From Paenarthrobacter sp. JL.01a (GTDB lineage Bacteria > Actinomycetota > Actinomycetes > Actinomycetales > Micrococcaceae), in the NCBI RefSeq assembly GCF_025452095.1, contig NZ_CP104877.1:3534001-3598000 (forward strand): a stretch of DNA of 64,000 bases, read 5' to 3'. Positions 1 through 7,699 of this stretch are shown here, one piece after another. A program made the position numbers and the translations under genes. The notes beneath the pieces are model-generated. The model ran no database searches and was not told the DNA's origin. It was given only the letters and a program-made list of their open reading frames with translations. The stretch's first letter is position 1. Each line of letters begins with the position of its first letter.

Positions 1-754
1 GCAAGGAGCCCAGCTTCAGGCTCACGCGGCGTTCAAGGTTGTTCGGGTCCAGGTCCAGCTCCGCTGCGTTGAGCAACAGGTTGAAGCGGGTGAATGCCAG
101 CGCCCGCTCGGAGAGGTCAGTCGCGGTGACATGCTCGCAGTGGTGCAGGAGGTGGAAGGTCTGGATTCCGCAGCCGGTTCCCAGGTCCAGCGCCCGTCCG
201 GTGTGTTGCCGGACGGTGGTCTGGACGAGCGTTGTGGACGCACGTCCGATCCCCAGGACGTGATCGTGCCTCAGGACCCCTGGTTGCTGATGGGCAGCGA
301 GATCACTGGCCACCCATAGTTCCGCGCCACCACTGCCGTCGGCATTGGCGTCCCAGCCATAAGGGCGAAGGTCCACTTTGGCGCGGACCAGCCCGGAATC
401 GAGGACTACAAGCCCCAGAGCATCAAGGCCACGGGAACCCGTTCCGGGAAGTGCGGCATCGACATCGGGGACGGTCTGCGGAACCGCCAGCAGCCACAAC
501 CGGACGATGGTCGACAGGGAGCGGACGGCGGGGTCTTCAGATACCGCCAGCCGTTCACTGGCCAACAGCGCAGGTACCAGCTGGTCCCGGGACAACGCTT
601 CCGAGGCCGACTCCCCCAGGAATTCCGCCACTCCATCCACGGTGTAGGAGATCGCACGAAGATCGGCGGCGAGGGCCAGGAGGAGCTCCGGCCGGTCACT
701 GCGGGGAGCATCGTCAATGGAGCCGGCGGTAAACAAGGAAGCTGTGTCAGTCAC
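1..754 (-). CDS. SAM-dependent methyltransferase, 3' end of gene off window
   Basis: The leftward frame opens at GTG (752-754) and runs off the left edge, giving about 251 residues. Around residue 190 it has a class I methyltransferase motif I (ALDLGTGCGIQTFHL) followed by an acidic motif II region (VTATDLSERAL). The roughly 190 residues before it form an N-terminal domain without a motif I, like actinobacterial methyltransferases with an N-terminal DUF7059-type domain. The catalytic motif IV (NPPY-like) would lie outside the window, so the substrate (protein, rRNA or small molecule) cannot be called. No strong Shine-Dalgarno precedes the GTG. Confidence 0.75.
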   Translation of the reverse strand, partial: MTDTASLFTAGSIDDAPRSDRPELLLALAADLRAISYTVDGVAEFLGESASEALSRDQLVPALLASERLAVSEDPAVRSLSTIVRLWLLAVPQTVPDVDAALPGTGSRGLDALGLVVLDSGLVRAKVDLRPYGWDANADGSGGAELWVASDLAAHQQPGVLRHDHVLGIGRASTTLVQTTVRQHTGRALDLGTGCGIQTFHLLHHCEHVTATDLSERALAFTRFNLLLNAAELDLDPNNLERRVSLKLGSL

Positions 755-848
755 CTTGCCAGTGTAGGGGCGGCGCGCCTGCCCCGCGGGTTCCTTGGCC
801 GCGCTATGTGGACAAACGGGGCCTCCCTGACCCGGTAGCGTTGGATTC

Positions 849-1292
849 ATGCTCAACTTCTCCTCCACAGGGCGCGCTGCCGGCCTTGTAGCCATTTCCG
901 CGGCGGCCCTTCTCGGGGTCTCGGCTTGCCAGGCTCCGGTCAACATCCAGGACGCCGACGTTCCCATGTGGAAAGGCAAAGTGCTCCCCGCGGCCAGCAC
1001 CGCCGTGCTGGAGGATTCGGGCAAAATCCTCAACAGGGATCCGCTGGTCAAGGAGTCCGCCAACGTCCCTGCCGGAAACTACACGCTGACCATGGCGTGC
1101 GACGGCGGCGGCAAGGCCTACTTTGCGGTCTCTTCGGCCGGAAAGAAGATTACCGACGCCGCCGCAGCCTGCAATGCAAGCCTGGACGTCGTCAAAATCA
1201 AGGTGCCTGCGACGGGCCCACTGAGCATCTCGACCAGTAGCGTGGACGCGCCGCTGATCTTCGCCTACCACCTGGTGCCCGCGACGAGCTAG
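849..1292 (+). CDS. Small secreted lipoprotein (paralogue of the next gene)
   Basis: This 147-residue protein has a signal peptide with a hydrophobic core at residues 12-24 and lipobox VSAC, so Cys27 is the likely lipidated residue. The mature part is about 120 residues with two further Cys (in TMACDG and AAACNA), consistent with one disulfide. Its C-terminal half aligns by eye with the following gene (GNYTLTMAC versus GTYAVTLAC, then matching beta-strand patterns). No Shine-Dalgarno is visible. TAGCGT lies 7 bases before the ATG, so the mRNA may be leaderless. I do not recognise a functional family. Confidence 0.75.
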   Translation: MLNFSSTGRAAGLVAISAAALLGVSACQAPVNIQDADVPMWKGKVLPAASTAVLEDSGKILNRDPLVKESANVPAGNYTLTMACDGGGKAYFAVSSAGKKITDAAAACNASLDVVKIKVPATGPLSISTSSVDAPLIFAYHLVPATS

Positions 1293-1355
1293 AACGTTGC
1301 CGGCACTGCCCAACCCGGCCTTCAGCCCGGGCCCGCAGCGGCGTAAAGTCAGCTC

Positions 1356-1883
1356 ATGGGCAGCAAAGCAGCTCCCTCCGTAACGGTACAGCGGCTGGCG
1401 AGGACCGCCGTCGTACTCTTGATGCTCTGCGGAAGCGTGGCTGCTTGCGAATATACCTATGAGGACGGTGGTCGCGGTGAGCCCAGCGCCACCTCGACCG
1501 CGGCGAACGTGGTCCTTCCACCGGACCCTGCACTCCAGGAAACCGTCTCCGGACAGGCCTTGGATGAGTGGGCCGCCGCGTCCTTGCCTGAATCCCAGGG
1601 GCAGTCGTTTTATTCAAGCAGCGGCTATCTGTCCGCCGGCGAGTCAAAGACCCAGCAAACAGTGGTGCTGCCCGGTGGCACCTACGCGGTGACCTTGGCC
1701 TGCCGTGGCACGCGCCGGGTGAAGTTCGCGGTGAAACTGGAAGAGGCCGAACTCATCGACCTCACGCTCGGATGCGCCAACGCACGGGTCAGCGTAGTCC
1801 AGCTGGATAAGGACGCAGTGCTTTCCATCACCGTGGGTGCCGGCGCGGACGCCAACTATGCCTACCGAGTGAGCAGGCTTTGA
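1356..1883 (+). CDS. Small secreted lipoprotein, tandem paralogue
   Basis: This 175-residue protein has a signal peptide ending in lipobox VAAC, so Cys31 is the likely lipidated residue. The mature protein has an acidic, Thr/Ser/Pro-rich linker followed by a compact domain whose two Cys match those of the preceding gene. The pair looks like an old tandem duplication. TAAAGT lies exactly 6 bases before the ATG and there is no Shine-Dalgarno, suggesting leaderless transcription. It is convergent with trhO, leaving only 8 bases between the stop codons. Function unknown. Confidence 0.75.
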   Translation: MGSKAAPSVTVQRLARTAVVLLMLCGSVAACEYTYEDGGRGEPSATSTAANVVLPPDPALQETVSGQALDEWAAASLPESQGQSFYSSSGYLSAGESKTQQTVVLPGGTYAVTLACRGTRRVKFAVKLEEAELIDLTLGCANARVSVVQLDKDAVLSITVGAGADANYAYRVSRL

Positions 1884-1891
1884 AACTGGTA

Positions 1892-2770
1892 TCAGGCAGC
1901 TTGGCAGCCACCCGGGCACCGGAGGGTCTCCGGGCTTGAGGCGCATTCGGCGCAGTAGAGGGTCAGCGTACGGCAGCTCGGATTGGAGCAGTTTTCGAAT
2001 TTACTGGTTGGCGCAGTGCACCTCACGCATTCGCCGATGGTCTTGGCTTCGTCGCTGAATTCAACATGCATGCGCTTGTCGAACACGTAAAGGGAGCCCT
2101 CCCAGAGGCCCTGGTCCTTGAAGGTCTCTCCGTACCGGACAATGCCGCCGTCCAGCTGGTAGACCTCTTTGAAACCGCGGTTGACCATCAAGCTGGAGAG
2201 CACTTCACAACGGATTCCGCCCGTGCAGTACGTGACCACGGGCTTGTCCTTGAGGTCGTCGTATTTGCCCGAATCGAGTTCCTTGATGAAGTCATGGGTG
2301 GTGTCCACGTCGGGAACGATGGCGTCCTTGAACTTGCCGATCTGTGCCTCGAACGCGTTGCGGCCATCGAAGAACACGATGTCTTCGCCGTTGGACTTCT
2401 TGGCATCGACCAGGGCGTGGAGTTCCTCGGGCTGGAGGTGTTTGCCGCCGCCCACCACACCATTCGCGTCAACCTTCAACTCGCCAGGCGCGCCGAAGGA
2501 CACTATCTCGTCGCGGACCTTGACGCTGAGCCGCGGGAAATCGTCTGCTCCGCCTTCGGACCATTTGAAGTCGATGCCGTGGAACCCCTTGTACTCCCTG
2601 GTGGTCTTCACGTATTGCTTCATGTTGTTCAGCTCGCCGCCCACGGTGGCGTTGATGCCGTCCTTGGAAATGAGGATCCTGCCTTTGAGGCCAAGCTTTT
2701 CGCAGAGGGCACGCTGCCATAGACGCACTGCGTCGGGGTCGGCGATCGGGGTAAAGCCATAGAAGAGCAC
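1892..2770 (-). CDS. trhO: tRNA uridine-34 hydroxylase TrhO, 5' end displaced by prophage
   Basis: TrhO-family rhodanese proteins install 5-hydroxyuridine at tRNA position 34. This reading (292 residues from GTG) has the N-terminal ferredoxin-like domain at about 1-105, a rhodanese domain at about 110-225 with catalytic Cys182 in CTGGIR, and a C-terminal cysteine-rich zinc-binding tail. Family members in this group begin roughly [12 protein letters not shown]. Here the frame upstream of GTG 2770 is phage-derived and holds no ATG, GTG or TTG back to a stop near 2842. The missing codons (V A L N R) are found on the host side of attR. The gene therefore lacks about six residues, its ribosome-binding context and its promoter; residual expression would have to come from prophage transcription. 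Confidence 0.9.
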   Translation of the reverse strand: MLFYGFTPIADPDAVRLWQRALCEKLGLKGRILISKDGINATVGGELNNMKQYVKTTREYKGFHGIDFKWSEGGADDFPRLSVKVRDEIVSFGAPGELKVDANGVVGGGKHLQPEELHALVDAKKSNGEDIVFFDGRNAFEAQIGKFKDAIVPDVDTTHDFIKELDSGKYDDLKDKPVVTYCTGGIRCEVLSSLMVNRGFKEVYQLDGGIVRYGETFKDQGLWEGSLYVFDKRMHVEFSDEAKTIGECVRCTAPTSKFENCSNPSCRTLTLYCAECASSPETLRCPGGCQAA

Positions 2771-2781
2771 AATTCGGTTCA
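2768..2781. other. attL
   Basis: CACAATTCGGTTCA here matches CACATTCCGGTTCA at 44577-44590 in 12 of 14 positions, with the last seven bases (CGGTTCA) identical. It lies across codons 4-7 of the original trhO. Everything left of it continues the trhO frame. Everything right of it, on the integrase side, does not encode a TrhO start. Strand exchange probably occurs within or beside the 7-bp core. Confidence 0.85.
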
Positions 2782-2853
2782 GAACAGGCTTGTGAAGGAA
2801 CGTGCAAGTACATGTCTTGTCTTTCAGGGTCTTTCCGATCTAACTCGTTTTGG

Positions 2854-2873
2854 TGTTGCAAGCACTTGCAACA
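2854..2873. promoter_or_regulatory. Perfect palindrome, putative repressor or Xis site
   Basis: TGTTGCAA and TTGCAACA form a perfect 8-bp inverted repeat around GCAC, between attL and the integrase stop codon. The same half-site recurs at least four times in the immunity region (5392-5551), so a shared phage regulator is the simplest reading. There is no T-run after it on either strand, which argues against a terminator. Confidence 0.5.
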
Positions 2874-2917
2874 ATACTGGTGGTTTTGTCCGCGTGATTT
2901 AGGCCCGTGATCATTGT

Positions 2918-2938
2918 GTCCCGTTTCCGACCCGTTAC
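2918..2938. other. Putative integrase arm-type sites, left pair
   Basis: GTCCCGTTTC (2918) and GACCCGTTAC (2929) are spaced 11 bases apart and overlap the integrase stop codon. They resemble the right-hand pair GTCCCGTAAG/GTCCCGTAAG (44503, 44514), which is also spaced 11 bases. Similar paired repeats on both flanks of attP are what arm-binding sites of lambda-type integrases look like. Confidence 0.5.
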
Positions 2939-4137
2939 GCCGATTCCTGCTGGAACAACTCAAGGACGGAACCGGAGTCGATGGGCAGGCGTGAGGGTTC
3001 GATGTAGTGGCGCCGGGTCATCGTGTCCGACTTGTGCCCAAGCTGCTGCGCGGCCTGCGCGGAACCGGACTGCCCGTCGATCAAGGTGGCGACGGTCTTG
3101 CGTAAGGTCTTGGGCGTCATCCATTCGAACTCGGTGCCGGCGAACGCTTTCTGAAACGCCGTTGCGATGTTCCGCGGCGACCGGTACCCACCGCCCCGCT
3201 CAGCGGGGAACACCATGACCGCGTCAGGGTGCTCGGCACGGCGCCTCCGCAGCATCTCCACCACAAACCCAGGCAGGCGCAGGTCGCGCACATCCCGTTC
3301 CTTGGTGGGTGTCCTCAGCAGGCCCTCGCCGGGGACCATGACAATCTGCTTGTGGATCTTCACCCACGGCAGTTCGTCGTCCAAGTGCACGTCCTCCCAC
3401 GCTAGACCGGGAGCTTCGGCGGGGCGGCAACCTGTCCCGATGAGGAAGTCAATGATGTCAAGGGTGGCGCGCGACCTGTTCTGCCCTCCCAGACGCCGCA
3501 CATCGCCGCCTGCGCGCTCCAAACGCTGCTCAAGGGTGAACGGTGCGAACACGTCTGACGCGAGCTCACGCATGCGCACAAGCTCGTCCAGGCTGAGCGC
3601 CCGGATTGGTTTCTGCTCAAGCTTCGGAGGCCTCGTGTATGAGACCGGGTTGGACGGGACCGCGTCCCACCGTGCGGCGGCGGCGAACATCCCTGACAGG
3701 ACGGACCGGACCATGAGCGCAGTGCCGGCCCCGTTCGACAAGGTCACGCCCGAGATGAACTTTGAGATGCGTTGCGGGCTCGCTTCCCGGAGCCGGAGTT
3801 TCCCGAGCTTGGGTTTGATGTGGTTGTCCATGGAGCGCCGGTTGTTGTAGATCGTGTTGGGCGCGAGGTCTTCGGCTTGCTTCTCGGCTAGGTACCGGTC
3901 GGCGAGTTCCGCGATGGTGGACTCTGACGTGATGTCGTCCTCACCGCCCCGGCGGGCGCGTTCCTTGAACTTCTCCCGGAGTGCTGCGGCGGCTGCGCTT
4001 TTGGATGTGCCTACGGCTTTCACGCGGCGCGTCTCGCCGTCCGTGTCGCGGTATCGGGCCATTGCGACGTGTTTCGCTCCGTCGCGGCTGTAACCGATGG
4101 TGCCGTATTCGCCGATGCCTAGTTGTGGTCGTGGCAT
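2935..4137 (-). CDS. int: Phage tyrosine-recombinase integrase
   Basis: The 400-residue protein catalyses integration and, with a directionality factor, excision. It has an N-terminal arm-binding region (about 1-70), a core-binding SAM-like domain (about 72-170) and a catalytic domain. Visible catalytic residues are Arg238 (GTGCRPAE), Arg346 in TPKTLRKT, His368 (QLGHKS) and nucleophile Tyr378 (RRHYIE). The usual first His of the HxxR box is Lys343. The gene lies immediately inside attL and is transcribed toward it, preceded by a GGGGG ribosome-binding stretch. Its transcript could run on into the truncated trhO. Confidence 0.95.
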   Translation of the reverse strand: MPRPQLGIGEYGTIGYSRDGAKHVAMARYRDTDGETRRVKAVGTSKSAAAAALREKFKERARRGGEDDITSESTIAELADRYLAEKQAEDLAPNTIYNNRRSMDNHIKPKLGKLRLREASPQRISKFISGVTLSNGAGTALMVRSVLSGMFAAAARWDAVPSNPVSYTRPPKLEQKPIRALSLDELVRMRELASDVFAPFTLEQRLERAGGDVRRLGGQNRSRATLDIIDFLIGTGCRPAEAPGLAWEDVHLDDELPWVKIHKQIVMVPGEGLLRTPTKERDVRDLRLPGFVVEMLRRRRAEHPDAVMVFPAERGGGYRSPRNIATAFQKAFAGTEFEWMTPKTLRKTVATLIDGQSGSAQAAQQLGHKSDTMTRRHYIEPSRLPIDSGSVLELFQQESA

Positions 4138-4174
4138 TAAAACCCCCTCTTATACACCAGTCTACAGGAACGTG

Positions 4175-4603
4175 TCAAGCCACCACGGCGAGGTCTGTGC
4201 GTGTTGGTTCGCGGCAGTCGATGCCAATGCAATTACGCCCGCAGACGTTCAGGATCGTTTGCTCAATCGGCGTAAGCGCCAGCCAGCGGGCGTAGATGAG
4301 CCCGTGATCAACGTTCAGGAACCGGGCCATCTCATCCACCGACCCGCACTGCACGAACGCGTCCAGCAGGTCACGGAAGCTGATGAAATACATGGCCGTC
4401 ATCGCCTCGACAACGATCTCCCTGGACACCCTCCGAGGGGCTACATCTTCCCCATGTTTGAGGGTCCGATGGAAGGCTTCGTGCACGATCGTCACATGCC
4501 TTTTGCGCCGCGGTTTCCGCGGATCGACCCTGATCAAACCATCTTCGTGGTTGTAGTACCCCAGTGCCCCATCACTGAGTTCCTCGTACACAACTCCGCG
4601 CAT
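4175..4603 (-). CDS. ImmA/IrrE-family metallopeptidase
   Basis: The 142-residue protein has a zinc-peptidase HExxH motif (His41-Glu42-Ala-Phe-His45, in TIVHEAFHRTLKH), the signature of ImmA/IrrE proteins. In other phages and ICEs these cleave the cognate repressor to trigger induction. It lies between integrase and the presumed repressor on the same strand, the typical place. I start at the internal ATG because AGGGG lies 8 bases upstream. The longer frame begins with an unsupported TTG at 4627. Its proteolytic target here is inferred from position only. Confidence 0.8.
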   Translation of the reverse strand: MRGVVYEELSDGALGYYNHEDGLIRVDPRKPRRKRHVTIVHEAFHRTLKHGEDVAPRRVSREIVVEAMTAMYFISFRDLLDAFVQCGSVDEMARFLNVDHGLIYARWLALTPIEQTILNVCGRNCIGIDCREPTRTDLAVVA

Positions 4604-4711
4604 CTGACACGCCCCTAATGCCTCCAACAGCCACCCCCCAGCAGGGCCGCTAGGGGTAATGGAACGATTAATATGCCAGATTTACAAACCCTTGCGGCGT
4701 GTCGAGTTTCG

Positions 4712-5254
4712 TTACTCGTCTGAGTCGTCTAGTGAGCTATCACTTGGTATTTCTGTCCGTGCCGCTTGGTACTGTGGCGCCTTGCGTCGCGTGCCCAGAG
4801 GGGTGACGGTCGCGTGGGTCTCTTGACCGTTCGGCTTGCCCTCGTGGAGAGTCGCGTCGATCTTGATGACGTTCGCTTCATGCTGTTCAGCAATAGCCTC
4901 AGCCGCCTTCATGCGCCTAGTGAGCTCCGTAAGAAGCTCGTCGGTAGACAGAGCAGAGGCGCGTCTTGCGGCCTTGTCCTCGTCCGCCAAGAACACGTCC
5001 TGTTCAGTCACGAACTCATCCCGAAGGATTCGATCAATTGCCCCTGGCTTCCAGCCGAGCGCAGCTTCGATCTCGGGGTGCTTGGACTTTTGCGGTGCAT
5101 TCCTGCCGGCAGACCAGTTGTAGAAGGAACGCTTAGCGGATCCAGTCAAGTGGTCGGCTGCGAAGTGGTCCGGGCTTAGTCCCTTTCTGGATAGGGCCAT
5201 GCTGATCCACAAGGCGAGGCCTTGTGTGTTTTTCGAGTTCTTCTCGTCGCTCAT
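4712..5254 (-). CDS. Probable immunity repressor, HTH plus coiled coil
   Basis: The 180-residue protein has a helical N-terminal region (about 12-75) resembling a helix-turn-helix domain (SRKGLSPDHFA, then SAKRSFYNWSAGR). A charged, Ala/Glu-rich helix that may dimerise follows (about 88-135), then a polar acidic tail. It is transcribed away from the HTH gene at 5615 across a repeat-rich 360-base region, the usual layout for repressor versus Cro. It is a plausible substrate for the neighbouring ImmA-like peptidase. The assignment is contextual; the DNA-binding fold is not certain from sequence alone. Confidence 0.6.
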   Translation of the reverse strand: MSDEKNSKNTQGLALWISMALSRKGLSPDHFAADHLTGSAKRSFYNWSAGRNAPQKSKHPEIEAALGWKPGAIDRILRDEFVTEQDVFLADEDKAARRASALSTDELLTELTRRMKAAEAIAEQHEANVIKIDATLHEGKPNGQETHATVTPLGTRRKAPQYQAARTEIPSDSSLDDSDE

Positions 5255-5391
5255 GCGCTAACTTTCCTTCGTTTGCTACCTGCCCGCCAAGGGGTGCAGG
5301 TACGTGTCTTTGGGGCTCATTCCTACGTGAGTACCGGTGGCCCCGCTCATTGGGCCACTTGGTATCGCCCTTTCATGGTTGCGCAGCTTTT

Positions 5392-5551
5392 GATGCAACA
5401 CCAAAACTTTTTTTCTGCCCTCTTGCGTGAGTTTTCTTGCAACACGCCCTATGGCGCGGCAAGAACAAACCGGTCCTGACCTGCGGAAACGCTTGTTTTG
5501 CAAGTTGTTGCATCCAAACTGTTGACGTAGTGGCATGTTGTTGCATAGTCT
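5392..5551. promoter_or_regulatory. Immunity control region with repeated TGTTGCA operators
   Basis: The 360 bases between the divergent regulators (5255-5614) hold no gene. ATGCAACA (5393-5400), TTGCAACA (5437-5444), TGTTGCAT (5506-5513) and TGTTGCAT (5539-5546) share one half-site, also present in the palindrome at 2854. TTGACG (5522-5527) and TAGTCT (5546-5551) could be -35 and -10 elements of the rightward promoter, with the last repeat inside its spacer. That would let a repressor block polymerase. Confidence 0.5.
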
Positions 5552-5614
5552 TGTCTCACGCCCTCCGAATGAGCGGGAGAGGCCAAATGAGCAAACAAAA
5601 GTTAGGAGCACCCC

Positions 5615-5863
5615 TTGACTAAGAAGCGGACAGCGGTCGCGAAGATCACGAACATTGACGACGTGCGTATTGGGCGCATCATCGCCCTTGCCCGTGATCA
5701 CAAACGCCTTAGCCAGGAAGACCTGGCGAGTTACATCGGCTGCGACCGGACGACCCTCGCCGGATACGAACGAGGGGGGCGCCCTCTACCGGCTAACCGC
5801 ATCCCCCGCCTTGTCGATGCGCTCGGCCTTGAGCCCCGCATACTCGACCCAAATGCGGCATAG
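5615..5863 (+). CDS. XRE-family HTH regulator, Cro-like
   Basis: The 82-residue protein is essentially one XRE helix-turn-helix: RIGRIIALARDHKRLSQEDL, then the recognition helix around CDRTTLAGYERG. It starts at TTG, supported by TTAGGAG six bases upstream. This phage reuses that TTG-after-AGGAG pattern in late genes. It is the first gene of the rightward early operon and faces the presumed repressor, so a Cro-like role is the natural inference. Confidence 0.8.
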   Translation: MTKKRTAVAKITNIDDVRIGRIIALARDHKRLSQEDLASYIGCDRTTLAGYERGGRPLPANRIPRLVDALGLEPRILDPNAA

Positions 5864-5876
5864 GACGAGGCCATCG

Positions 5877-6107
5877 ATGAGGAACATTTCAGCATCCGAA
5901 ATCAGCCACGTGGCAGAGGGCATGTTCTCCGAGGTCCGCGAGATCTACAAAGACAAATGGCCTTGGCATCCCGGAGTGTGCACCGAACTCAAACAGGCGC
6001 CCAACCACGTGCAGGAGCTCTGGCTCCGGGTGGCGAAGATCAACATTGAGTCCGTTGATGCCGTCGGGGAAGCCATTGAAAAAACTCTTCAAGAACCGAC
6101 GAATTGA
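5877..6107 (+). CDS. Small early phage protein, unknown
   Basis: The 76-residue protein is helical and moderately acidic, with a Trp-rich stretch (DKWPWHPGVC). It follows the Cro-like gene closely with a purine-rich GGACGAGG before the ATG. I recognise no family. By position an excisionase or regulator is possible, but no winged-helix motif is evident. Confidence 0.5.
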   Translation: MRNISASEISHVAEGMFSEVREIYKDKWPWHPGVCTELKQAPNHVQELWLRVAKINIESVDAVGEAIEKTLQEPTN

Positions 6108-6114
6108 GCAACCC

Positions 6115-6276
6115 ATGAGCAAGCACACCTTCTCCGTCCTCACCTCGGACATCAAGAAGAACCCAGCGATCCTCCGTGGACTTGCGCAAGAGATAGCTGC
6201 ACGAACTGGCTATCAAGGCGAAGTCACCACCGTCGAGCATGACGGCGTCACGACCGTTACGGCGGTCGCGGTATGA
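6115..6276 (+). CDS. Small early phage protein, unknown
   Basis: The 53-residue protein starts at the ATG giving MSKHTFSV. It has a helical N-terminal part and a beta-rich C-terminus (VTTVEHDGVTTVTAVAV). It sits 7 bases after the previous stop and overlaps the next gene by ATGA. Function unknown. Confidence 0.5.
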   Translation: MSKHTFSVLTSDIKKNPAILRGLAQEIAARTGYQGEVTTVEHDGVTTVTAVAV

Positions 6277-6425
6277 GTGACGACGATGAGCTGTGGATCA
6301 CCGAATGCCTCGACTGCAAATGGCAGGGCTATGACCGCGACCGTAGGCGGGCCTCAGACATGGCGGACGCCCACTACAACCAAACAGGGCATCGCTTCTC
6401 CGCACTCGTGAGCGAGGACCGATGA
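6273..6425 (+). CDS. Small zinc-finger-like phage protein
   Basis: This is a 50-residue protein with CLDCKW followed 23-29 residues later by two His (AHYNQTGHRF), a C2H2-like arrangement. Overlaps by ATGA with both neighbours support its being translated. Nucleic-acid binding is possible; the partner is unknown. Confidence 0.55.
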   Translation: MSDDDELWITECLDCKWQGYDRDRRRASDMADAHYNQTGHRFSALVSEDR

Positions 6426-6535
6426 GAAACGAACCCCGTGACTGGCTGTTCTACTCCCAGCGCGAAGACGACGAAGACCAACAACAAACCCGCTACGAAG
6501 ACGACGCAGACAGCGTCAGGAAAGGCGAATCATGA
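6422..6535 (+). CDS. Very small acidic phage protein
   Basis: A 37-residue ORF (begins MRNEPRDWLFYSQ) rich in Asp, Glu and Gln. It is coupled by a 4-base overlap to the zinc-finger-like gene before it and to the 62-residue gene after it. That coupling is the main evidence that it is real. Function unknown. Confidence 0.4.
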   Translation: MRNEPRDWLFYSQREDDEDQQQTRYEDDADSVRKGES

Positions 6536-6720
6536 GCAAGCGACTCCGTCACCAGGAAGTGACAAAACGTCCCCGCGTCATTGTCAACGGCGGCTCGTAC
6601 AAACTCGAATGGCTGGGACACCACAGCGGACAAGCCGTAGCAGTCGGTTACTCCACCCTCGGCGAAGCTATCGACTACGGGCGGGTCCTCGCGCACCTGT
6701 ATAACCGGGACGCGGCATGA
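6532..6720 (+). CDS. Small basic phage protein, unknown
   Basis: A 62-residue protein with a basic N-terminus (SKRLRHQEVTKRPRV), a beta-hairpin-like middle and a short helix. It is translationally coupled to its neighbours by ATGA overlaps. No family recognised. Confidence 0.5.
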   Translation: MSKRLRHQEVTKRPRVIVNGGSYKLEWLGHHSGQAVAVGYSTLGEAIDYGRVLAHLYNRDAA

Positions 6721-6851
6721 GCCGGCAACCCATCCGCTGGAACCAAGACGCACTCGAAGCCCTCCAAGAAACAGCGTTGGGCATTCTCATCCTCGTCGGC
6801 CTTCCCCTCTCCACCATTGTCATCGCCGCAGCACTAGGCGGTGCGCAATGA
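6717..6851 (+). CDS. Single-pass membrane peptide
   Basis: The 44-residue product has one clear hydrophobic segment near the C-terminus (LGILILVGLPLSTIVIAAA) after a polar, Trp-containing N-terminus. It overlaps both neighbours by ATGA. Early phage membrane peptides sometimes act in superinfection exclusion or host membrane takeover; nothing here specifies which. Confidence 0.5.
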   Translation: MSRQPIRWNQDALEALQETALGILILVGLPLSTIVIAAALGGAQ

Positions 6852-7150
6852 CCGTCCAGGCAGGCATCGAAGTAGAGGCGGACCTTGAGGTGCTGGTGGG
6901 CGAAATGCCGCCCATCCCTTGCGAGCATCACCAACATGACACCCTCAGTCGGCACCATGACGGGCCAGCTACCCACTACGTCCAATGCCATTGCCCCGAG
7001 TGCGGCGCCAGGAGCTCAATTCGGGCTGTCTGCGAGCGTTTCGTGAAGCATTCCCGGACGGGAAAGCTCCGCTGCCCGAAGTGCAACACCCGCATTGACG
7101 GCGTCAAGGCCGTCATTATCCTCGCCCCGATCAACTCGTCTACCCGTTAG
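6848..7150 (+). CDS. Zinc-ribbon phage protein
   Basis: The 100-residue protein has an acidic N-terminus and a C-terminal four-cysteine ribbon: CPECGA (with a preceding CHC) and about 32 residues later LRCPKCNTR. Two CxxC knuckles fit a zinc ribbon. It is part of the early operon; role unknown. Confidence 0.6.
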   Translation: MTVQAGIEVEADLEVLVGEMPPIPCEHHQHDTLSRHHDGPATHYVQCHCPECGARSSIRAVCERFVKHSRTGKLRCPKCNTRIDGVKAVIILAPINSSTR

Positions 7151-7160
7151 GAGCCCCGTC

Positions 7161-7328
7161 GTGACCCTTCAACTTGTCGCCCACAAGGACGCTCTCGCGT
7201 TCTCCCCGATCGTCACGCCCCTCGCTGATGACGCTACGGAGCACGCCACGATCATCGTCCACCACCGCGCACCTGAACTGTTGGACATGCTCGGCCTCAC
7301 CGGCACCGTCATAAGGCGGACAGCATGA
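7161..7328 (+). CDS. Small early phage protein, unknown
   Basis: A 55-residue protein. I start at GTG 7161 because AGGAG precedes it at a good distance. The longer frame from 7095 overlaps the zinc-ribbon gene and has no ribosome-binding site. The sequence has alternating hydrophobics and a leucine-rich helix (APELLDMLGL). No family recognised. Confidence 0.5.
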   Translation: MTLQLVAHKDALAFSPIVTPLADDATEHATIIVHHRAPELLDMLGLTGTVIRRTA

Positions 7329-7699
7329 GCCTCTTGGAGCCAACAAACCTGCTGACCGAAACCTTGGACGCAATTGAGCGCTCTGGACACACGCCCGAGC
7401 AAGTCACTTTTGTCGGCTCCCAAGATGCTGAGTACCGATGCACGTGGGACGAGTTCACTGTCCTCGCTGACGTTACCTATGACGACGGTTACGGTGCCGC
7501 CGAAGTAGCTACCGACCTGATCATCAGATTTGACGATGGCCGGAAGATGTGGCGCGGCGAGTACGACGGGTCCGAATGGTGGGAGTTCGACCCTATCGGC
7601 ACCGTCGATTACTCCAATCCGGGCAAGCCTATCCAAAAGCTGACAGGTGGCATGTGGGTAAAGCTCGCCGAGCTTCACGCCGAGGATGACGACCAATGA
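7325..7699 (+). CDS. Conserved-looking early phage protein, unknown
   Basis: The 124-residue acidic protein has many aromatic residues (WRGEYDGSEWWEF) and predicted beta strands, with a helical N-terminus and a hydrophobic C-terminal helix. It overlaps both neighbours. It has the size and composition of a small folded phage protein but no recognisable catalytic motif. Confidence 0.55.
   Translation: MSLLEPTNLLTETLDAIERSGHTPEQVTFVGSQDAEYRCTWDEFTVLADVTYDDGYGAAEVATDLIIRFDDGRKMWRGEYDGSEWWEFDPIGTVDYSNPGKPIQKLTGGMWVKLAELHAEDDDQ

Noticed and set aside
2833..2841. Possible sequencing-adapter remnant (TTCCGATCT)
   Set aside because: Only nine bases match the common adapter end, the flanks differ, and the surrounding bases are consistent with phage att-region DNA.
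5587..5622. 11-codon ORF from ATG 5587 overlapping the Cro-like start
   Set aside because: Too short to support, and the TTG at 5615 with TTAGGAG explains translation here; it could be a leader peptide but there is no evidence.
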